Assembly (NCBI GenBank): GCA_963921935.1
Contig: OY998180.1
Span: 48,615,731 to 48,679,730, forward strand
DNA from: Galeruca laticollis
Lineage: Eukaryota; Arthropoda; Insecta; Coleoptera; Chrysomelidae
Reading direction: 5' to 3'
Length of the DNA: 64,000 nucleotides
Shown here: positions 22,599 through 34,150 of the stretch, one piece after another
How positions within the stretch are numbered: position 1 is the first letter of the stretch
Layout of the letters: each line of letters starts with the position of its first letter
Program-made: the position numbers and the translations under genes
The notes under the pieces: model-generated
The model's input: the letters and a program-made list of their open reading frames with translations, nothing else
What the model was told of the DNA's origin: nothing
Databases searched by the model: none

Positions 22599-24469
22599 TA
22601 TAACTGGTTTTTTTTTGTGTTCCAGTATTTATAGGTGAGGACCTGAACTGTTAATGATTGTAACCTGTTGAGGTATGATGCTTCCTTTGCTATTATTTTA
22701 GTAATTAACATATTACTGAGTAATTGTCTTCTTAGTTTAAGAGGTGGTATTATTGCTTCCGCTTGCATAATATTTATAGGGGTGGATCTGTTATATCCTA
22801 GGCATATTCTCAAACATTTATTCTGTTGGGCTTCAATTTTGTTTTTAAGTGTGTTTCAGCTGCTGTCCCATATAGATGACTTCCATAATCTATAATTGAC
22901 CTTACCATTGTTTTATAAAAGAGTAATGCCGTATTTGGATCCGCTCCCCATTTTGTATTGCAGAAAGCTCTTAATATATTCATTGAATTTTCAGTTCTTT
23001 TGATTACTTGGTGTATACAGTCTTTCCATAAAAGTTTCTTGTCTAACAGTAATCCAAGGTATTTGATGGTATTTTTATGGGAAAGGTGTATTTACCTAGG
23101 GTTATCAGATTTTGCGGACAACTTCTAGTTTTGGAAAAGATACATACTTCGGTCTTGGTTTCTGATATAGACATCCCAATATTATCAAGCCATTTTTAGA
23201 TTGGACCAAATTCCGCGTTAATAATTTTTGTACATCTTTCAACTGATTTTTCTGTGGTGTATAACACAATATCATCGGCGTATTGTACTATTTTAGATTT
23301 TGGTGATATGATTTTTTCAATATCCATTGTATAGAGGGTGAATAGGATTGGACTGAGAATGCTGCCTTGTGGTAAACCGTGTCTGGAGATTCTTGGATCT
23401 GAAATGTGTTGGTTAATTTTTAAGGAGACTGATCTATTTGAATATGCGTTCTAAATGAAATTTGCCATATGAGTTGGTAATCCTATGTTGATGAGTTTTT
23501 CCTCCAGTAAATTCAATTGGACATTATCGAAAGCTGATGTTACATCGATAAATGTAGCTAAAGTGTGGTGTTTTTGTGAATAACCCAGATAAATATCGTT
23601 TACTAATATTGTTAGAGGTTCTTGGGTGGACCTACCTTTTCTAAATGCATATTGTGAGTCAGGCAAAATTTTTTCACTCTCTAACCAATGTTCGATTCTG
23701 TTCTTAATCATTCTTTCCAAAGTTTTAAAGACGCATGATGAAACTGATATAAGTCTATATGATTCTGAAGTATCGTCTCTTTTACCTGTTTTTTTTGATG
23801 GGTAAAACGATGTAGTCTTTCCATTTTTCGGGGGAAGGTATCTTGTTTGTCCAGTTCTAGCAGAGCTTTTTTATGTTCTATCGGCATTTTATAAATCATT
23901 ATATATGAAATATTGTCCTTACCGGGAGCGGTATTTTTGGTTTGTTTCAAACTTTGTTCTAGTTCCCACATATTGAATATTGAGAGTAGAAATGTATTGT
24001 TTCGTTGTACTGTAGTTATTTGGTGTATAGATTTGTTGTCAACCCCAAGGGGAGCGATTTTGGTATGAAATTCATTTACCCAGTCCGCTTCAGGGTCTAT
24101 TGGTGTTTTATTTGATTGTTTTCTATTTTTAACTTGATTTACTTTATCCCAGGCTTCTTTAATTGGTGTTCCTTGATTAACACTCTGACAATAATTTCTC
24201 CAGCTCTTCCTTTTGGTTTCTTTAAAAGTCCTTTTTGCCACTGCCTCTAGTCTTTTGTGTTCTATCAAGTTGTTAAGATTTGGCGATCGTTTGTAGTGGG
24301 AAAATGCTTCTTTTCTTGCTAGAGCTGCTATGTTGCAAGTTTCATTCCACCATTGCTTTGAGCAGTGATTGCGTTTTTTGTTTGTTGAAAAGTGTTTTGG
24401 GATAGCGTCCTCTGCTGCTTTGTTTATAATTTTGATGACACCATCATATGTTGTTTTCGGTTCTGTCAA
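22598..24469 (-). pseudogene. LINE-B reverse transcriptase
   Basis: RT with conserved blocks: KQWWNETCN, LVxSLKQTKNTAPGKDNISYIM, then frame changes around 23840-23700 where the SYR block lies. SQYAFRKGRSTQEPLTIL and TFIDVTSAFDNVQ (catalytic Asp, about 23540) follow. Next come a LPQGSILSPIL-type block near 23360 and QYADDIVLY (about 23285-23262). The thumb has RICLGYNRSTPINIMQAEAI (about 22810). At least four frameshifts. Confidence 0.85.
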
Positions 24470-24599
24470 CTGTAATACCGAAGAGTATAATTCCCAGTTT
24501 GCATCTTCGAGTCTCCATAAGTTGTGGGTTGTTGGTGAGCTTTCTGGTAGCGAATTTTTACATTCTAGTTTGACATGTATTGGAAAGTGATCTGAACCA

Positions 24600-25194
24600 T
24601 ATGGCTCTTCTAAGGTAGACCATGTAATTTGTTAAGTTAGATCTTGGGTGCTAAAGGTTAGGTCTGTAACTGATTTCCTAGTGCTGACTAGCATGGGAGA
24701 TGTATCATTCAATATAATTAAATTACAGTGTTCTATGGCTTCCAATAGTACCTTACCGTATATGTCGTCATATTCATTATTCCATGCCAAGTTATGGGCA
24801 TTGAAGTCGCCCCCAATTAAAAATGGTTTTGGGATTTGGTCGAAAAATTGTATCCACTGTTTCAATGATATACGAGTTCGCGGTTTAACATATATAGAAA
24901 CTATATATATTGTTTTCCCAATTTCGGGTATATCGACTGATATACATATATATTCAAAGCTAATTGTGGTATGTATTGGTAATCTTGATACCGTATATTT
25001 GACTTCACCAAGATAGCTGCTCCACCATAGCCGTCGTTGCAGTCACAGCTGATATTGTTAAAACCAATGAACCCATAGTACTTGCCTGGGCGGTACCATG
25101 TCTCGGATAATAAGGCAACAGTGTAGTTACCCTTATCTAGTAGGTATTCTAAGTTTGTTTTATTCGAGACTGCCGAACGGCAGTTCCATTGCAA
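24600..25194 (-). pseudogene. LINE-B endonuclease domain
   Basis: Starts MQWNCRSAVSNKTNLEYLLD; SETWYR holds the catalytic Glu (about 25105); CNDGYGGAAILVK follows. A frameshift near 24905 leads to QWIQFFDQIPKPFLIGGDFN (about 24800) and AHNLAWN. Another stop lies at 24632, and the last part (YGSDHFPIHVK, about 24600-24570) is in a shifted frame. Clearly homologous to the LINE-1 endonuclease. Confidence 0.85.
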
Positions 25195-25208
25195 AATATT
25201 TATGTGGT

Positions 25209-26751
25209 TTAGAGCTGAGAAAGTGACGACATATTTACATCTAGTGTTGATTTAACTAAATTTTCTAGTTCTTTCTTATTTACATTTATGTTTTTTGCTT
25301 CTAATAAAATCGTAACAATTTGTATAACTAATTGAAATATTAAATTTATTGTGCTCAAATCTGCAGATGGTGATTCCAATTGAGAATTGAGATTTTTAGT
25401 ATAATTTGGATTTTCTAATATTCCACCACAAGGCATTGGGTGTCTTGGGAAGGATATCATTTATTTGTGCAATTTTAAAATTGGGTCAGGACTGTTTGGC
25501 CTTTGCCTTTTGTGAGCTCGAGGGTTGGAAAGGTTTGTGGTTGGATTTGTAGTATTAAAATTTGTTGTTGGAGTTAAATTGATGATATTGGATGGGGTTG
25601 GATCGATTGTAGGTTGACTGGAATTTAGGGGAGGGGGGAAGGATTTGGGGCAGTGTATATTCATAGTTTGTGAATTTGTCACATTTGAGTTACTGTTTGT
25701 AACACTTGCATAGGAATTTCTACCTATCTGTTTGCTTGCATCATGGTAACCTATATTATTTGTTGACATAGACTCTTTAATTAACTTCTGTCTTTTAAAT
25801 TCCGGGCACGCTTCTAAGTTACTTGTAAAATGGTCACCCGAACAATTGTAACATTTTGGTGTAAGTTCAGTATCTTTGCAATCTTTAGTGTTATGAGATT
25901 CTCTGCATTTGCCACACCTTGGCTTGCCCTTGCACTGGTTACCAGTATGCCCGTATCTTCAGCAGTTAAAACAAAGCAGAACTTTTTGCTTATATGGTTC
26001 AACTTCCTTCAGTACCTTATTGATTGTAATATATTTCGGTAAAATTTGTGATTTAAAGTGAATGATACATGTTTTAGTTGGAACATATTGTGTACCTTGT
26101 TCATCAGTGCGTTTCCTATTTAGTCTTTTAATTTGCAATACTTCAAACTTGCAATGCAAGTCAAACATTTTTATTTTATTTTTAATATAATCTTCCGAGA
26201 ATTCCGTTGAAATATCCCTGACCACGCCCTGTCTAATAACCATAAATTTAGGTATGTATATTTCCAAATTGTTTTTAATAAAAATTTGATCATTTTTCCT
26301 GGATAATAGATAGTTAGCTGATTTGTAATCTTTAAACTTAATTCTTATTCTATTTCTGCCAATTGAGTCGATGCTAGAAATTTTATCATCAATTTCCGCG
26401 AAATTAGATAATACAATGTCTCCTATTCTTAGTGCATTTAACCTACCTTTGAATAAATTTGAATTGTTTTCTAAATAAACATGAAAAGGCCCTAAATCAT
26501 TTTGTTGATATAAATAATCTACCTTATGTTTTGCGACCTCTTTTTCAGAAGTATTAATTGAGGTAATTACTGTTTTACTTTTGTGAGTATTTGTTTGGGT
26601 TATTTCAGAATGTTTATTTATGATACTTATCTGGTCTTTTTTCTAGTATCCTAAAAATTCGTCTACTAGGAAGTTTGTAGTTTCTGCATTAATTAATTCC
26701 ATATCAATATCTTTATTTTCGGGGGGCCTTCCCCCGCTAGTCCCACTCATA
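25209..26751 (-). pseudogene. LINE-B ORF1 (Gag-like, CCHC)
   Basis: ATG 26751 starts MSGTSGGRPPENKD. A TAG stop occurs after FLVDEFLGY (about 26645). The conserved block DLGPFHVYLENN...IGRNRIRIKFKD follows, then IYIPKFMVIRQGVVRDIS. The knuckles start KVLLCFNC*RYGHTGNQC (stop inside the first knuckle, about 25957), CGKCRESHNTKDC and CYNCSGDHFTSN. A Pro/Thr/Asn-rich tail with PNSPDPILKL ends at a stop near 25461, and a further segment (HPMPCGGILENPN...) reaches 25209 directly before the endonuclease. The product would be a nucleic-acid chaperone of the ribonucleoprotein. Confidence 0.8.
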
Positions 26752-26927
26752 GATTATATTTTATTTTTCACTTAATCAGAGAAATAAATTTCACAAATCA
26801 CTTAATATATTTTGATTGTAAATAGTTTTTGTTTAGACTATAGAGATAACACCGATTTTGCTAATTAGCTTTTAATTACGGTACGTCCGCTCTCTAGGAA
26901 GGTCGGAAACAAACTGAATACAACAGG

Positions 26928-27592
26928 GTAACAAATGTTTCTATGCATTAAAAGACACATTTAAATCAAAGATATTGTCTACAAACACAAAAATTAAAAT
27001 ATACAAGACAGTAATTAGACCAGTCGTACTTTACACCGCAGAAACCTGGAATTTAACAAAAAAAGAGGAAAACACATTAGAAATCTGGGTAAGGAAAATA
27101 CTACAGAGAATATACGGCCCAATTAAAGAAAATGGAGTATGGAGAATATTAAGAAACTACGAAGTTAATCAAAAATTCAATAGCCCAATAATAACAAATG
27201 AAATAAGAAGTAAACGATTAAGGTGGCAGGACATGTACAACGTCTAGGTAATGAGAGGTGTATCAAGAAAATACAGGAAACTAAAAGACAAGGACGAGGA
27301 GCAAGGGGACGACTAAAAACTAGATGGTTGGATGGTGTAGAAGATCTTAAAGAAATTGGAATAAATGACTGGAAGAACAAAGCAAAAGACTGGAAATAAT
27401 GGAAAAGAATAGTAGAAGAAGCAAAGGACAGACTTCTGAGCAGAAACTAAATCACCGAATTCACAAACTCCCTACTGATTTAAAGCAGTAGGGTTGGCCC
27501 AGCGGCTGGCTACCGCTGCCGGAAAAATGTGGCTGGGAATCCCAATAATGAGACTATGGACCTTTAAGGTCTGAAAGTCAATGAGAAGAAGA
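26928..27592 (+). mobile_element. RTE-like LINE 3' fragment
   Basis: After removal of LINE-B, the frame reads RIQQ|GNKCFYALKDTFKSK, then IYKTVIRPVVLYTAETWNLT (about 27000-27060) and IWVRKILQRIYGPIKENGVW. These are the thumb and C-terminus of RTE-type RTs. A shifted frame gives GRGARGRLKTRWLDGVEDLK (about 27290-27350). The 3' tail is GAAGAAGAAG followed by the duplicated AGATAC at 27593. Typical 5'-truncated LINE insertion in the hAT intron. Confidence 0.8.
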
Positions 27593-27966
27593 AGATACAT
27601 TTTTGAGATAATTTTAAATTTTTTTTTATTGATATTATTTTTAACAAAGATAATATAATTTTTAAGTATTCATTTATAGATATTTTAGGATATAGATTTT
27701 AGGCATATAGGATTGTTTTTAAATGTTAGGTGAAATCTAACACGTGGCCTTTAATGTAACTTTTTTAACGCGACCTTCCCAGGTTAATTAAAGATTATCT
27801 TTACTCTTCTATACTTACTTAATTTTTAATTTTTTTCAACTTAAAAAAATAAATTTGCTTTTACATCTCTATTGAACATTTTCACTTTATTTTAAAATCA
27901 ATAATTCAATACTATATCAATATATCATCAATTAATCAATTTCAATTATGTTTTTTCTCTTTCCAG

Positions 27967-29569
27967 AGAGTGGAATGTGGCTTGACAGTTTTGCTAGCAC
28001 ATCATCTGCCTCAAGTTGTAGTTCACTCATGACGGATAGTTCATATGTAATAAAACTCCACCAAAAGTACCAACAAGTCCAACAACTTTTGAGCCAGTCC
28101 AAAAAAAGAAAGCAATCGAAACTCAGCCTACCATGAGTGGTTTTGTAATGCGGACTTCAACTGCTGAAAAACATAAAATGGACAAACAAATAGCAAAGGC
28201 TATTTTTGCTACTAATTCGAGCTTCAGATGTATTGAGAAATTAGACGTGAAAAAAGCCATTCAGTTATTAAGGCCTGGTTATACACCGCCCTCGAGAAAA
28301 ACGGTAGCAACAAGTCTTTTGGACGAAATCTATGAAGAGGAAAAAGAAAAATGTTTCTCCTCCCTGTCAGGACAGTTCGTAAATATGTCAATTGATGGGT
28401 GGTGAAATGTGCACAACGAACCAGTGATATGTGCAACGATAACCACTGAAGATGGACAAGCCCTCCTATACGAAACTATAGACACATCAGGAAATTCACA
28501 TACTTCAGAATATTCAACTCAAATAGTTTGTGACCTGATTTCTTCATGCGAATTAAAATACAAGTGTACCGTAAAATCTTTTGTGACAGACAATGGTGCA
28601 AATATGACACTTATGAGAAAAACATTAGAAGAAAAAACAAATGCAAAAGTTATAACTTATGGCTGCTCTGCACATCTTTTTAATTTACTGTGCAAGGACT
28701 TTCAAGTTAAAGACGTTAAAGAACATGTGGTCCAAATTGTTAAGTATTTTCGAAATAACCATTTGACTAGAGCTAAATTCCGTCAAGCAGGAGGCAGCGC
28801 TTTAGTCCTTCCAAGCGATGTGCGATGGAATAGCCTTGGCAACTGCTTAGAGATGTATGTCACTCAGTGGGACATCATATTAAAAATCTGCGAAGAAAAT
28901 AAAAAGGAGATTGATTCCACTATTTACCAAAAAGTTTCAAATATTGCGATTAAACATGCAGCGCAAGATTATTTAAACATTTTAAAACTTATATCAGTTG
29001 CTCTTGATACTGTGCAGAGGAAAAATGCTACTATCGCAGATACTGCAGAGCGGTGGAAACATTTACAATATATCTGTGATGAATCTGTGGAATTACCATT
29101 ACAAAAAACACAACAATTTAATAATCGATATAAGCAAGCACTAACACCATATCATTTTATAGTGTATATGTTGAATCCATAAAAAACAAAATACCAGTTA
29201 ACACCAGCAGAAAAGAATATAGCTTTAGAAACAATTAACGAGTTATATGAAAACACTGTACTGTTACCTTTAGTAATAAAGTTAAATGCCCGCAGTGCTC
29301 CATTTAAGCAAGTTATGGTTTCGGACGAAGTAATAAAAAATGTAAACGGACTACAATGGTGGTTATCACAAAATGATGAGCTGGAAATTTTGAAACAGTT
29401 GCCAATAATAAAACAATTCCTGTGTGCAACTGCTTCTTCAGCTTCAGTAGAACGCGTATTTAGCTCTTTTGGTCTTGTACACTCAGATATTAGAAACAGA
29501 TTCTGATTAGGCATAGAAAAAGGAGGAAAACTCAGGTTTTTGTTTAAATTGTATAACGAAAATGAATAG
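27967..29569 (+). pseudogene. hAT transposase main exon (RNase H-like core and hAT-C dimerisation region)
   Basis: The acceptor CTCTTTCCAG at 27957-27966 opens an exon that continues the BED exon in frame. A 1-nt shift near 28095 precedes the block with TMSGFVMRTSTAEK. Core motifs: NMSIDGW (first acidic region), VTDNGANM (second Asp, about 28590), YGCSAHLFNLLCKD (about 28660) and VRWNS. The hAT-C signature ATASSASVERVFSSFG is at about 29427-29475. In-frame stops at 28403 (TGA), 29180 (TAA) and 29504 (TGA), plus the frameshift, make it a pseudogene. All three stops lie in one frame. Confidence 0.88.
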
Positions 29570-29775
29570 ACTGAAAATATACAGTAATAAAATTTAGGTG
29601 TTGCGTTTAGTTTATGAATTTGGAATTATGTACTTCTTTTTTGTTGTTTTTGCTAAAAGCCGATACTTTTTTTGATTTTTGAGAAAACTTTTATATTATG
29701 TAATCTGGTTCTGAATAAAAAAGAAAAAAATTGATTTTAAATCATGATTTTAATCAGCCCAACCCCGGTTAGTTA

Positions 29776-30400
29776 TTATTATTGGATAATGAATAATATC
29801 ATAAAGGTCATCAGTGATTTGCCAGGATAAAAAATGGGCAGATTAGTGGTCACATATGCTTAGATTGATAGCAGAAAATGTACCAGAGGAGATATTATTG
29901 AAGTGTGTATCAGATCCTGTGTTAAGTAGCCAAGAGTTTGTGCATGTTAGTATAGTTTCAACAATATTGCCCCTTCCGAATGTGTTTTGTAAGCCCCACA
30001 TTGTGTTATGTGCATTGAAATCACCAGTTAAGATATAAACGGCTGAGGAAATTGGTATATTAAATCAAGAAGTTCTTCTTCTTTTAGTGGTAGAGGAATA
30101 TATAGAGAGCATATGGTAAGCTTATCAGTACAGTATGCCGTTATAGCAATAGCTTCAAGTTCTGTAGTCAAAGGAAGCAGAGTTGAATAAATTTGATTGG
30201 AAGCAAATATTAAGCACCACCACTGGTTCTAATGCAGTTCGTCCTAATATAATGATAAGCTTCATAGGATTTAGTCTGCGGTATATTAGCTGTTGTGAAC
30301 GTAGTCTCTTGAATACAGAAAAGTTGGCTGGCTATGTTCCAAGCGTGGGTAATATCCATCGCAATTCCATTGTAAAATAATGAATTTTACAAATTAAACT
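29776..30400 (-). pseudogene. LINE-A endonuclease remnant
   Basis: Minus-strand frames give YNGIAMDI, CIQET (catalytic Glu block, about 30310), TDKLTICSIYIPLP (about 30130), VYILTGDFNAHNTMWG (about 30040-29990) and TGSDTHFNNISSG. These match the order of an APE-type endonuclease. Cut short by the hAT insertion at 29775. Confidence 0.7.
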
Positions 30401-30599
30401 GGTAAATAGTTGATGGCAGAAGTTACTTTAAATTGGATGTTTGTTGAGATAGATCGAGATCATCACAGATGGGGTCGTTTGAATTTGTGGATGTTAAAAC
30501 TTGTGAGCTCAGCAGCTACGTTGGGGTTTATTGTAAGATTTTTTTTCTGCCATTTAGTAATATGGTTTTTAAGGTATCTGTCAGATATAATAGAATAAG

Positions 30600-31735
30600 T
30601 TTGCAAAGAAGGTCTTTAATGTTGGAGGTAAAGTTATAGGCCTCTTTTAGAGGATCACTATAACCAAAGGAGTTTTCTAGAAAAGTTATCATTTGTAGGG
30701 ATGATATTGAAAAAATTTCTGGATCAGATCTCATAAATTTTTCATTATTGGATCAACAGGAGGGGCTAATTCTGCAGATGTCTTTGTCGTCAGTTTTGGA
30801 TCTCTTTTTTGAAGTTGATATTAGAGTTACGAACGAGGTAGTAGGAGGAAGTGTATTTTCAATAAGCAAGGTTAAAGAACAAGCAGTAGCTGGTATAGGA
30901 GGAGATTCAAGACTGGTATCCGGGGAGTGTGCTCTTTTAATATTAGAGGAAGTTTGTAGGCTAGGTAGTATTATAGGCTGATCTGTAAATGTAGATATAT
31001 TATCTAAAGAATGATCATCAGTTGGAGAAAGTTATGAGAAGCAATATTAGAATGGAAACGAACCTTCAGTTTCTTGACTAATGATGGTAGGTTGAGGGGG
31101 ATTGCATGATATTTCTTGTGAATTTGGGCAGGAAATCAGTGGTGTGTCCAGTTTGCTTACATAGAAAGCATTAAAGTTTATCTGAAGTGATGAAGATTCT
31201 GATCTTTGTATTTTCATGTAGATGGATCATTGGAAACTGAAAATATGTGCATATTCATCTTCTGGTGACCCACATCAGATAAATGACACGGGTGAGGTAA
31301 GTTGTAACTTGAGTTCATTCTTAAGTGCATTATCTATAATTGAGTTAGGGGTAGAGGTAGAGGGACAAAGATTAGAAAGTAGTAATCTTTTTGCAGGTGA
31401 GATAAGCCTGCGACTTGGAATGGTTTGTTCTTTGATTATAATAGACTGATGATTTTTCATAAGATTATCAACAGATACTGAAGATAGATACTGAAGATAG
31501 ATACATATATGTTGATTAGAGATGTGGGAAGTGAATGTTATTCCTTTTGGAATTACGATTTCACAGATTGCTCTGATGTAGTCAAAAAGGACAATGCCTG
31601 GGAGAGTATTCATAACAATTGCTTGGCTTCTGCTGGGGAATGATGTAAGAGTTTGAGCTTTCTTGGTTGTATTTCTAGTAACTGCTGTGAAGCTAGGTAC
31701 AGCTGTATGGGATTAGATAGTGGTTGTCATTATTT
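30600..31735 (-). pseudogene. LINE-A ORF1 remnant (CCHC)
   Basis: The open stretch 31613-31275 encodes LPGIVLFDYIRAICEIVIPK and a Ser/Leu-rich tail. In an adjoining frame at about 31175 lies CFLCKQTGHTTDF, a zinc knuckle whose last Cys seems replaced. The position upstream of an endonuclease on the same strand supports ORF1. Beyond about 31050 the frames are too broken to follow. Confidence 0.5.
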
Positions 31736-31745
31736 GGTTATAATA

Positions 31746-32281
31746 TTTTGGATACCAAAATATTAAACGAAGTTGGCCAGAATGACTGGCCTATTTATTT
31801 AGTTGTTGGTAATATATATTAGAAATAAATCGACTTATCAAGTATAAGAAAACTGATAATACATGACGATAAAACATGAAAATAATACACATTGCATATT
31901 TAAAGATTTTGACAAAAAAAAACAGAGCTAAACGAGAGGTGCGCGTTTACTCTTTGGCTCCAATATTGCGAATGAGTATAAATTAAATTAGCTTGCCCAT
32001 GAAATAAATAAATATCAACTGCCACAAATGAAGATATTAATAGGTTTATTACACCACAATGACTGACTGACAATATATAAATACAAAACTTGCCTGGATA
32101 AAATATTATACTTAGCATTAAATTAATAAAATTGACACGAATTACTTTTGCCAAAATTCTATTAAATCAATAGAGATAAAAATTGTTGAGCCAAAATTAA
32201 AACCTTCATTATGGTGGTATACATTTTAGTTAGAACACTAAAAAATGGAATTTATATTTTACAAATATCTCATCAACTTAC
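31746..32281. other. AT-rich non-coding stretch
   Basis: No recognisable coding or repeat family. If the exons at 32456-32282 are real, this is the start of their downstream intron, which would also contain the nested LINE/hAT block. Confidence 0.3.
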
Positions 32282-32341
32282 TTGTTTTTTAGCAAGTGGT
32301 GTTTTATGTTGAATTTCAAATGCTGACATAGTAGATTGGGC
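32282..32341 (-). CDS. candidate second coding exon of an unrecognised host gene
   Basis: Exactly 60 nt between a polypyrimidine acceptor (TTATTTCTTTTTAG) and a consensus donor CAA|GTAAGT. It encodes AQSTMSAFEIQHKTPLAKKQ in frame with the exon at 32456-32400. The intron between them is 58 bp, a common insect size. If the first exon is only UTR, translation could start at the Met within this exon. Further exons would lie at lower coordinates beyond the transposon nest, and I could not find them. Confidence 0.4.
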
Positions 32342-32399
32342 CTAAAAAGAAATAACTTATAGAATGTAAATATGTGAGATTATATAATAAAAATTTTAC

Positions 32400-32456
32400 C
32401 CTGAAGATGCATTGGCCCAACCTGATTGTGTCTCTTTTTATAACTCTGGATGCCAT
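32400..32456 (-). CDS. candidate first coding exon of an unrecognised host gene
   Basis: Minus-strand ATG 32456 opens 19 codons (MASRVIKRDTIRLGQCIFR), ending at a donor AGG|GTAAAA. The peptide is rich in Arg/Lys with a single acidic residue, as in mitochondrial targeting sequences. The next exon continues in phase 0. Sequence upstream (32470-32680) is less AT-rich than the surroundings and could hold the promoter. I do not recognise the protein. Support comes only from splice signals and the frame, so this is tentative. Confidence 0.35.
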
Positions 32457-32926
32457 TATTCTCAACTGGTAGCGTACAAATTTGTAATTTATTACAGAAT
32501 TATTAAAAATTTCCTATGATAGTATGAACAAAAAATCTCGTTCAAACCTTCAAACTTCAAAGAAAAAGATACGTTTGTTTCCACGACTATAGACTACAAC
32601 TACACCGTTGCGTTTGTTTCACTTGGCATTCTCATCCCGCAAGACTCACGAGCGCGGTTTTCCGGTTCCACTTGCAAAAATTTATAAGACTTGGTCCACT
32701 TTTTGGTATGAGGGTGCAAAAATTGAGCCAAGTCATACATTTTTTTCTTCCCAAATGATTTTTTAGATCAGATTAAAATTAGTTGGAAAATAACTATTAT
32801 ATAAAAAAATTTTCTGCATAAATTTCAGTCAATAAATTGATAATTATTTGGAAGACTGCTTCATTTTAAGTATCAATTGAAAATAGATAAAGTTAGATAA
32901 ATTTAATAAACGACATGATATTTTAG

Positions 32927-33394
32927 GTGCGTTCTTTTTGACTGAGATCTCAGATCACTTCAGTTAAGGTGATCTGTGATAAAGTGATGTGAGTAAGCAC
33001 CGAAAAGAACGACATCTCAATTGAAGCGCGCAATCTGTCGATAGATTTAAACTATACGACAGATTCGTATCAGCATCTACTAATGTTAATTAATGTATCC
33101 AAAATTTATAACAAAAGAAAAATAGATTATGTGTGTTTATTGTTTATATGTCAATGGTTAAAACCATAAATAACCTTGGTTAAAACTACAAATAAACCAA
33201 GCAAATCAAATATTTGTTCATCCCCTCCACTTTATTTCCGACTCAAGTCCAACTGTAACCCCCTTACAACACATTCAGCATCGGTGAAGGGGGAGGAAAA
33301 TCTCAGCTCACTTAAAGTGAGTAAAACAAAAAGAACGCTCACATTACTGATGTGATCTGAGATTAACTGAGATCTCAGTCAAAAAGAGCGCACC
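32927..33394. mobile_element. 468-bp MITE with long inverted ends (GGTGCGTTCTTTTTGACTGA)
   Basis: The left end GGTGCGTTCTTTTTGACTGA, continuing GATCTCAGATCAC, is mirrored on the right as CTGAGATCTCAGTCAAAAAG and GCGCACC. TA lies on both sides (32925-32926, 33395-33396). Further internal GATCTG/GTGATC words repeat. No coding capacity; non-autonomous DNA transposon. Confidence 0.7.
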
Positions 33395-33396
33395 TA

Positions 33397-34150
33397 TTAT
33401 ACGTGATTTCAAAAAATTTTGTGATTTTACATTTCATTACTTTAATTGTTTATTAAGTGGAAATTTTATTCTTTTTAGAGTCACTAGAGATGTGCGCATG
33501 GCGCAATCTTTTACTGACATCCATATATGGCTGTTTTCGTAGTATTTTAATTATTTTTGTAGTTTAATCTTTTATAGGGGATCAATCAAAAAGACGTTGT
33601 TTATAGGGATCGAGACCGAACTATAGAGGCAGCACTTCTGTCGAAAGTAGAGCGCCCTGGTGTTAAATAAGAAAAACATTGTGTTGTAAACAGTATAATA
33701 AACAACCTACAAAATTCAAAAAATGAATAGATCTTTTTATTTTCTTTTCCAGGAAAAATTGTTGGTATGTAAGATGGGTGTAGGGGATTATCTGATTTTT
33801 GATTATTGACAAAATGAGCACTGCAAATTCTAGTATTTTTATTTGGTTCCCAATCCTCCCGATGTTTTCTGAAAGGTAATTAAAAAACTTGAAGTGATTC
33901 GTTTTGTACAAATGTTTACTTTCTTCCCCTTAATAGTATTTAATTATTTGAACTTATTATATAATATTAAAGTCAGCAAACACATAACTAGTTTTTTATT
34001 TTATATAATCAATGAAATCGTACAGAAAACAACATTTTATTCTCTCGATAATAATATTTTATTTTTGTAAAAAAAAATTAGAACTTTTCTAATAGCTGCC
34101 AATTGTAGTATCATACTGATTATAAACAAAATAATAGTTAACAAAATGTT
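33397..34150. other. AT-rich intergenic stretch
   Basis: No gene, RNA or recognisable repeat seen. The short ORFs present lack any family features. Confidence 0.4.

Larger units (their letters stand above)
21127..26915 (-). mobile_element. LINE-B: near full-length EN-RT-RNase H non-LTR retrotransposon
   Basis: Identical 12-bp duplications GAATACAACAGG lie at 21115-21126 and 26916-26927. The element reads on the minus strand: 5' UTR (26915-26752), ORF1, endonuclease, RT, RNase H, a C-terminal zinc-finger-like motif and a 3' region that ends in an A-rich tail at 21127. It is the same family as LINE-1 but more complete. Inserted into an RTE-like fragment within the hAT intron. It has a handful of stops and frameshifts, so it is dead but younger than LINE-1 and LINE-C. 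Confidence 0.9.
20256..29767 (+). mobile_element. hAT transposon (BED finger/hAT-C), carrying nested insertions in its intron
   Basis: Ends are CAGGGTTGGGC (20256) and, inverted, CGGGGTTGGGC (ending 29767). They are flanked by identical 8-bp duplications GTTAGTTA at 20248-20255 and 29768-29775, the hAT hallmark. The gene has a 5' exon with a BED zinc finger (20667-20835) and a main exon from 27967. The 7.1-kb gap between them is an intron swollen by LINE-B and an RTE fragment. Subterminal AATCAAAA-type words sit at both ends. The hAT itself interrupts LINE-A. Confidence 0.93.
29776..31745 (-). mobile_element. LINE-A, 5' part (ORF1 and endonuclease)
   Basis: Minus-strand ORF1-like sequence lies at about 31735-30600 and endonuclease at about 30400-29776. 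The endonuclease runs up to the hAT duplication, and the RT resumes beyond the hAT at 20247 and below. The 5' boundary near 31745 is inferred from where ORF1-like sequence starts, just after a short palindrome-like AATATTTTGG. Confidence 0.65.

Noticed and set aside
28403..28405. TGA in the hAT exon as selenocysteine or readthrough
   Set aside because: Two more in-frame stops and a frameshift in the same gene show ordinary decay.
30748..31449. Plus-strand ORFs of about 75 codons
   Set aside because: They lie antisense to LINE-A ORF1 remains.
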